Below, piece by piece: positions 6,499-10,464 of a DNA stretch of 10,464 nucleotides; the stretch's first letter is position 1, and the number at the start of each line of letters is the position of its first letter. Source of the stretch: Legionellales bacterium UBA4722 (GTDB lineage: Bacteria > Pseudomonadota > Gammaproteobacteria > DSM-16500); assembly GCA_002404295.1 (NCBI GenBank), contig DHJK01000026.1, forward strand, positions 5,145 to 15,608, given 5' to 3'. The notes under the pieces were generated by a model. The model worked only from the letters and a program-made list of their open reading frames with translations. It was not told where the DNA came from and ran no database searches. The position numbers and the translations under genes were made by a program.

Positions 6499-7293
6499 AT
6501 GCGACATATTTTCAAAATAGTACTTTTAAGTTTATGTGCGATATTATTTTCAGCTTGCCAACAGCATGATAAAAATACATTGAAAATCGGCACGATTTCG
6601 GGCCCTGAAACTGAATTAATGCAAACCGCTAAAGCCGTTGCAAAAAAACAATTTGGTCTGAATATTGAAATTATAGAATTTACAGATTATCTAGAGCCTA
6701 ATGCAGCTTTGAATGATGGCAGTATTGATGCAAATATGTTCCAACATCAACCTTATCTTGATCAGCAAATCAAAGATAGACATTACGAGTTAGTCTCTAT
6801 TGGTAAAACCTTTATTTACCCAATGGGTATTTATTCTGCAAAAGTAAAATCGTTGCAGGAAATTCCAAAGGGTGCGATGGTCGCCATTCCAAACGATCCT
6901 AGTAATGAAGGACGTGCATTGATACTTTTACAAAAAGCGAAGCTCATCAAGATGAAAGATGGGGCAAGTATTTATGCAATGCCTGAGGATATTATAGAAA
7001 ATCCAAAACAGCTTAAATTTAAAGAGTTAGATGCCGCTCAAATTGCGCGTAGCTTACCGGATGTGGATATTGCTGTCATTAACACCAATTATGCTGTTCC
7101 TGCTGGGCTTTCACCGCGAAAAGATGCGATTCTTCTAGAAGATAAAAATTCACCTTATGCTAATATTATCGTTATTCGCAAGGATGAAATGCAGGATCCG
7201 CGGATGAAGCAATTGGTGGCAGCATTGCAATCGAATGCAGTATTGAAAGCGACGCAACGAATTTTTAATGGACAGGCGATTGTGGCTTGGTAA
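6499..7293 (+). CDS. metQ: Methionine ABC importer, substrate-binding lipoprotein
   Basis: MetQ captures methionine in the periplasm and hands it to MetI. The 264-residue precursor has a short lipoprotein signal, MRHIFKIVLLSLCAILFSAC, with the lipobox L-F-S-A-C placing the lipidated cysteine at residue 20. The +2 residue is Gln, which favours outer-membrane sorting by the Lol rule, although a substrate-binding protein would be expected near the inner membrane. Family landmarks are FQHQPYLDQQ (81-90), KTFIYPMG (103-110), VAIPNDPSNEGRALILLQK (128-146), with Arg139 a likely ligand contact, AVINTNYA (192-199, with Asn195) and the terminal FNGQAIVAW. It closely parallels E. coli MetQ throughout. 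An AAAAAGG ribosome site precedes the ATG. The gap to the next gene is 31 bases. Confidence 0.96.
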   Translation: MRHIFKIVLLSLCAILFSACQQHDKNTLKIGTISGPETELMQTAKAVAKKQFGLNIEIIEFTDYLEPNAALNDGSIDANMFQHQPYLDQQIKDRHYELVSIGKTFIYPMGIYSAKVKSLQEIPKGAMVAIPNDPSNEGRALILLQKAKLIKMKDGASIYAMPEDIIENPKQLKFKELDAAQIARSLPDVDIAVINTNYAVPAGLSPRKDAILLEDKNSPYANIIVIRKDEMQDPRMKQLVAALQSNAVLKATQRIFNGQAIVAW

Positions 7294-7324
7294 ACAACAG
7301 GTGACTATTTAAAGGGAGTACGCG

Positions 7325-7894
7325 ATGAAAAAGCTATTAATATTGGGTCTATGTGTATTATGTGTGAGCTGTGCTTCAACAAAACAAAATGAGTCCAGTG
7401 GGTCTCAGATGGTTTATCAAAATGGTTCTGCCGTAGAGCTCTATCATTTAGGTAATCAATATGCGAAAGGGAAAGGTGTTGCAAAAAATTACGCTATTGC
7501 CGCAGAGTATTATCGAAGGTCAGCAGAGATGGGTAACTCTAATGCGCAAGACAAATTAGCAGTGCGCTATATGTTAGGCCAAGGTGTGCCGCAAAATTTG
7601 GATATGGCGCGCCACTGGTTTGAAAAAGCCGCAGAGCAAGGTAATGCGTATGCTGAAAATGAGTTAGGTTATATGTACGCAGCGGGCAAAGGTGTTCGCC
7701 AAGATTATGGTACGTCCATTCAGTGGTATCAAAAAGCAGCGGATCATGGACTTGCCAGTGCGCAATATAATTTAGGTTTAATGTATGCGAATGGCATAGG
7801 TACACCTGTAGATAAAGTGAAAGCTAAGGAATTATTTAGCCAAGCTGCATCACGCGGATTTGCTCCCGCTAAAAAGGCGTTAGCGCAGGTATAG
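7325..7894 (+). CDS. Sel1-repeat (SLR) protein, probable lipoprotein
   Basis: The 189-residue product has a signal-like N-terminus, MKKLLILGLCVLCVSCAST. C16 in C-V-S-C-A-S is the likely lipidation site, although the -3 residue is Cys rather than the usual Leu, so the lipobox is not canonical. The rest is four Sel1-like repeats of about 36 residues (roughly 37-71, 73-107, 109-143, 145-179). Each follows the pattern A-x-x-x-L-G-x-x-Y-x-x-G-x-G-V-x-x-(D/N)-x-x-x-A-x-x-W/Y-x-x-x-A-A-x-x-G. Such solenoids mediate protein-protein contacts in the envelope, and in Legionella some (EnhC, LpnE) affect host-cell interaction; that role is not shown here. AAAGGGAG at 7311-7318 is a strong ribosome site six bases before the ATG. 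The gene sits 31 bases after metQ and six bases before rsmA, so it is probably cotranscribed. Its specific function is unknown. Confidence 0.88.
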   Translation: MKKLLILGLCVLCVSCASTKQNESSGSQMVYQNGSAVELYHLGNQYAKGKGVAKNYAIAAEYYRRSAEMGNSNAQDKLAVRYMLGQGVPQNLDMARHWFEKAAEQGNAYAENELGYMYAAGKGVRQDYGTSIQWYQKAADHGLASAQYNLGLMYANGIGTPVDKVKAKELFSQAASRGFAPAKKALAQV

Positions 7895-7900
7895 GTATCC

Positions 7901-8704
7901 ATGACTCAGGTTAACCATATGCATGTACATGTTGCACGTAAGCGTTTTGGCCAGCATTTTTTGCATGATAAGCTCATTATCCAGCGCATTGTGGATATGA
8001 TTGCGCCGCAAGAAGGCCAACATATGGTTGAAATTGGTCCGGGCCAAGGCGCACTAACAGTACCTATTTTAAAAAAAATAGGCACACTTGATGTCGTTGA
8101 AATCGATCGTGATTTAATTCCACCATTAAAGTTACGTTGTGCTGAAAAAGGTAATTTGATAGTTCATGAGGCGGATGCGCTTGAGTTTGATTTTGCGAGC
8201 TTAGCGCAACCGGGTAAGCCATTACGAATAGTGGGTAATTTACCTTATAATATTTCAACACCGCTTATTTTTCATTTGCTGGATTATGCTAACGATATTT
8301 TAGATATGCATTTTATGCTGCAGAAAGAAGTGGTTGAGCGACTTGCTGCAGAACCCGGTTCAGGAACGTATGGTCGTTTGAGTATCATGATGCAATATCA
8401 TTGCCATGTGATTTCACTCTTCAATGTTTCTGCAGGGGCTTTTTATCCACCGCCTCAGGTTGAATCCAGTATTGTGCGTTTGATTCCTTACACTGAAATT
8501 TCACATTTTGCGCGTAATTATCAACATTTTGCCTCTATTGTGAAAGAAGCGTTTTCACATCGTCGTAAAACATTGCGTAATAGTTTGAAAGAAATGATTA
8601 CAGATGCGGAATGGGGAAACATTCCCGTTGATCCACACTTGCGCCCTGAGCAGTTGCGTGTGGAGGATTATGTCAATATCAGCAATCAGTTGCAGCCCAA
8701 ATGA
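7901..8704 (+). CDS. rsmA: 16S rRNA (adenine1518-N6/adenine1519-N6)-dimethyltransferase
   Basis: RsmA (KsgA) dimethylates two adjacent adenines in the loop of helix 45 of 16S rRNA using SAM, a late checkpoint in 30S assembly. Its loss gives kasugamycin resistance. The 267-residue product shows ARKRFGQHFLHD (12-23), the SAM loop VEIGPGQGALT (43-53), acidic E68 in VVEIDRD, the E-A-D motif (90-92), the catalytic NLPYNISTPL (113-122), FYPPPQVESS (181-190) and RRKTLRNSL (221-229). Length matches the family. ATG at 7901 is six bases after the Sel1 gene with only a weak AGGT upstream, so translation may be coupled. Met7 (7919) is a possible alternative start. The stop overlaps the apaH start as ATGA. 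Confidence 0.97.
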   Translation: MTQVNHMHVHVARKRFGQHFLHDKLIIQRIVDMIAPQEGQHMVEIGPGQGALTVPILKKIGTLDVVEIDRDLIPPLKLRCAEKGNLIVHEADALEFDFASLAQPGKPLRIVGNLPYNISTPLIFHLLDYANDILDMHFMLQKEVVERLAAEPGSGTYGRLSIMMQYHCHVISLFNVSAGAFYPPPQVESSIVRLIPYTEISHFARNYQHFASIVKEAFSHRRKTLRNSLKEMITDAEWGNIPVDPHLRPEQLRVEDYVNISNQLQPK

Positions 8705-9507
8705 ATTATGCGATTGGGGATGTGCAAGGTTGTTTTAGCGTGCTCGAAAAACTACTAGCTCATATTCAATTTGATCCAAGTAAAGATAGGTTATGGTTCT
8801 GCGGTGATTTAGTGAATCGCGGGCCGCAGTCACTTGAAACACTACGCTTTATTAAAAAATTAGGTGATCATCATCCTGTTGTGCTGGGCAATCATGATTT
8901 ACATTTGTTGGCGCTCTCCTGCCACGCTCATCCGGGTTGGGAAGAAGATACATTGCAAGCTATTTTAACTGCGCCTGATCGGGATGAATTAATAGCATGG
9001 CTGCGTCAGAAACCGTTGTTGTATCATGATGATCATTTGGGTTTTACCATGGTGCATGCAGGGCTTGCGTCTAGCTGGGATTTAGTCACTGCAAAACGAT
9101 TGGCGCAGGAAGTTGAAACAGTGATCCAAAGTGATATGGCAGCGGAATTTTTTCAACATATGTATGGTAATCAACCAGAGCAATGGGATGAGCAACTGCA
9201 AGGCTGGGATCGTTTGCGTTGTATCACAAATTATTTTACTCGTTTACGTTTTTGTCATCGTGATGGGCGGCTTGAGCTGCATAGCAAAGGTACGCTAAAC
9301 TCATCGTCTGATGATTTAGTGCCATGGTTTAAAGTTAAACTACGTGCAAATGCTGAATTAAAAATTTTATTTGGTCATTGGGCTGCGTTAGGTGGAGTTA
9401 CTAACGTGCCGAATACCTTTGCTATAGATACCGGCTGCGTATGGGGCCAAAAATTAACCGCGATGCGTTTAGAAGACGAAAAACGCTTTAGCGTAGATGC
9501 GGTATAA
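8701..9507 (+). CDS. apaH: Bis(5'-nucleosyl)-tetraphosphatase, symmetrical
   Basis: ApaH cleaves diadenosine tetraphosphate (Ap4A) into two ADP, and in E. coli also removes Np4 caps from RNA. It belongs to the PPP phosphoesterase superfamily. Metal-site motifs in order are GDVQGC (6-11), GDLVNRGP (35-42), GNHDLHLL (63-70), VHAG (118-121) and GHWA (225-228), with DTGCVWG near 243-249. Gln replaces the His of the usual GDxHG; I recall the same Q in Pseudomonas-type ApaH, so activity is probably intact. The 268-residue length is normal. The start codon shares four bases with the rsmA stop (ATGA), a sign of translational coupling. E. coli has apaG between rsmA and apaH; it is absent here. The gene converges on folA over a 54-base gap without a clear terminator. 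Confidence 0.96.
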   Translation: MNYAIGDVQGCFSVLEKLLAHIQFDPSKDRLWFCGDLVNRGPQSLETLRFIKKLGDHHPVVLGNHDLHLLALSCHAHPGWEEDTLQAILTAPDRDELIAWLRQKPLLYHDDHLGFTMVHAGLASSWDLVTAKRLAQEVETVIQSDMAAEFFQHMYGNQPEQWDEQLQGWDRLRCITNYFTRLRFCHRDGRLELHSKGTLNSSSDDLVPWFKVKLRANAELKILFGHWAALGGVTNVPNTFAIDTGCVWGQKLTAMRLEDEKRFSVDAV

Positions 9508-9561
9508 CGTTTAGTATTGCAATATAACGAATTGTGAATTAAAGGACAATCAAAGTAGCTG

Positions 9562-10074
9562 TCATCGAATAGATGAATAATGGGTTGATACGATCCGATC
9601 AAAGATAATAAAACTATATCGATGAAGATTCGCTGGATCCGCAGGATGATCAGTACATTCAATTTGTTGCCATTCATTTGAGTTAATGGCGGGGAAAAAA
9701 GTATCTCCATCGATTTGTTGATGAATCAGCGTCATATAAATTCGTTGCGTCTGCGGCAGCATTTCTTGATAAAGTGTTGCGCCGCCAATGATAAAAAGTT
9801 CATCTTGATCTTTGGAAGCTGCGAGTGCTTCTTCGATGGATTGAACAACCACGCATCCAGGTGCTTGATAATCTGCGTGATGTGTCATGACGATATTGCA
9901 CCGACCTGGCAAAGGTCGTCCAATGGACTCATAAGTCTTGCGGCCCATCAAAATAGGTTTGCCCATCGTGATATTTTTAAAATGCTTTAAATCCGCAGGT
10001 AAATGCCAAGGCAATTGATTATTTTTGCCGATGACTCGATTTTCTGACATGGCACAAATGGCGGAGATACGCAT
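9562..10074 (-). CDS. folA: Dihydrofolate reductase
   Basis: FolA reduces dihydrofolate to tetrahydrofolate with NADPH and is the target of trimethoprim. The 170-residue product has IGKNNQLPWHLPADLKHFK (15-33), where Asp28 is the catalytic acid equivalent to E. coli Asp27 and Trp23 and Phe32 line the site. It also has MGRKTYESIGRPLPGR (43-58; the arginine at 58 binds the folate glutamate), FIIGGATLY (94-102) and DGDTFFP (122-128). E. coli DHFR ends soon after the H-x-x-x-F-x-x-x-x-R stretch; here about ten residues (I-V-S-T-H-Y-S-S-I-R) follow it, giving a slightly long C-terminus. The ribosome site before the ATG is weak. A convergent apaH-folA pair is also found in E. coli, which supports the assignment. 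Confidence 0.97.
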   Translation of the reverse strand: MRISAICAMSENRVIGKNNQLPWHLPADLKHFKNITMGKPILMGRKTYESIGRPLPGRCNIVMTHHADYQAPGCVVVQSIEEALAASKDQDELFIIGGATLYQEMLPQTQRIYMTLIHQQIDGDTFFPAINSNEWQQIECTDHPADPANLHRYSFIIFDRIVSTHYSSIR

Positions 10075-10103
10075 AGTGATTTCTTATTTTGCTGGAGAAA
10101 ATG

Positions 10104-10132
10104 AGTTTAATGGATCTGGGTTGTTAAAACAA
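10104..10132 (-). promoter_or_regulatory. Candidate promoter for folA
   Basis: On the minus strand TTGTTT (10127-10132) and TAAACT (10104-10109, four of six of TATAAT) are 17 bases apart. Transcription would start near 10097, about 22 bases before the folA ATG. The -35 is poor and other pairings are possible, so this is only a suggestion. Confidence 0.25.
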
Positions 10133-10250
10133 TAGTGTAAACTGTATCATAGGCTACTTACGATAAAATAGAACCCGCCCATAACTGTTCCATAAATGTT
10201 TTCCAATGTAAGCAGTGAATGTTGCCGTGCTTGAGTTCAAGAGTATCCTG

Positions 10251-10453
10251 TCAGAGTTTCTGTCTAACTTCTTGGTTGGACCAGGAAGTATTTAAAAGTC
10301 TAAATAATATGAGGCTGGTGATCCCAATCAAACCACACAAATACCAAACCAATTCAGGTTTTTTAGCATATAAAATACCATTGAAAATTGAAATGCACCA
10401 ACGTAAAAACACTATTTTTTTTTATCAAAATTGATATGAGAATTCACTGTCAT
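10251..10453 (-). pseudogene. Small two-helix membrane protein gene, frame interrupted at an A9 tract
   Basis: On the minus strand a frame from GTG at 10412 to the stop at 10251-10253 encodes 53 residues: VFLRWCISIFNGILYAKKPE, then LVWYLCGLIGITSLILFRLL, then a polar tail ending EVRQKL. This looks like two transmembrane helices with a K-K-P-E turn. A different frame starts at ATG 10453 with M-T-V-N-S-H-I-N-F-D-K-K-K and ends at TAG just after a run of nine A (10416-10424 region). With ten or seven A the two would join into one protein of about 67 residues. The site could be a frameshift mutation, a sequence error or a slippage site. Beyond the TGA the same frame stays open for 30 more codons to 10158, so the original gene may have been longer. 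I do not recognise the family. The 5' flank is cut close by the window edge and shows no ribosome site. Confidence 0.45.
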
Positions 10454-10464
10454 AAACTATTGCC

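Noticed and set aside
9375..9710. Minus-strand frame of 111 codons across the apaH-folA junction
   Set aside because: It overlaps the well-supported 3' ends of both apaH and folA in the wrong frame and shows no recognisable feature.
10219..10434. Plus-strand open frame of 71 codons opposite the small membrane gene
   Set aside because: The minus-strand reading has a coherent two-helix pattern, while this one has mixed composition and no ribosome site.

Overview
The window reads as a chromosomal housekeeping stretch from a moderately AT-rich gammaproteobacterium, most likely of the order Legionellales (Legionella/Coxiella relatives). That placement is an inference from the protein sequences. 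The malate dehydrogenase is of the cytosolic-like type and recalls the Legionella enzyme along most of its length. The small beta-barrel protein begins its mature part with a G-F-Y-L-G-A-Q-A-G signature of the kind I associate with Legionellales. The order rsmA-apaH with folA convergent is a gammaproteobacterial arrangement, as in E. coli. No transposase, phage gene, CRISPR array, rRNA or tRNA is visible.

Layout. Left part (1-2970): mdh on the minus strand, then a 374-base gap with a long inverted repeat and a plausible hemW promoter, hemW on the plus strand, and directly after it the decayed C-terminal end of a major-facilitator transporter. Middle (2965-4764): an outer-membrane beta-barrel gene on the minus strand, a 417-base structured gap (a GC-rich hairpin and a 126-base element with perfect 38-base inverted arms), and trmB on the minus strand. 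Right part (4802-9507): a plus-strand run metN-metI-metQ, a Sel1-repeat lipoprotein gene, rsmA and apaH, with gaps from -26 to +31 bases, so probably one operon or two overlapping ones. folA (9562-10074) runs back against apaH. The last 390 bases hold the folA upstream region and a small, apparently broken minus-strand membrane-protein gene with a nine-adenine tract exactly where the frame is lost.

How the genes fit together: MetNIQ imports methionine, the precursor of S-adenosylmethionine. SAM is the methyl donor of RsmA (16S rRNA) and TrmB (tRNA m7G46), and the radical cofactor source of the HemW family. ApaH removes diadenosine tetraphosphate, FolA regenerates tetrahydrofolate, and Mdh serves the TCA cycle. 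The pairing of these genes is metabolically sensible, but their adjacency alone does not prove a functional link.

I found no convincing undescribed multi-gene system. The parts worth a second look are the two long intergenic inverted repeats, the poly(A)-interrupted small membrane gene at the right edge, the transporter remnant, and the unusual tail of the beta-barrel protein.
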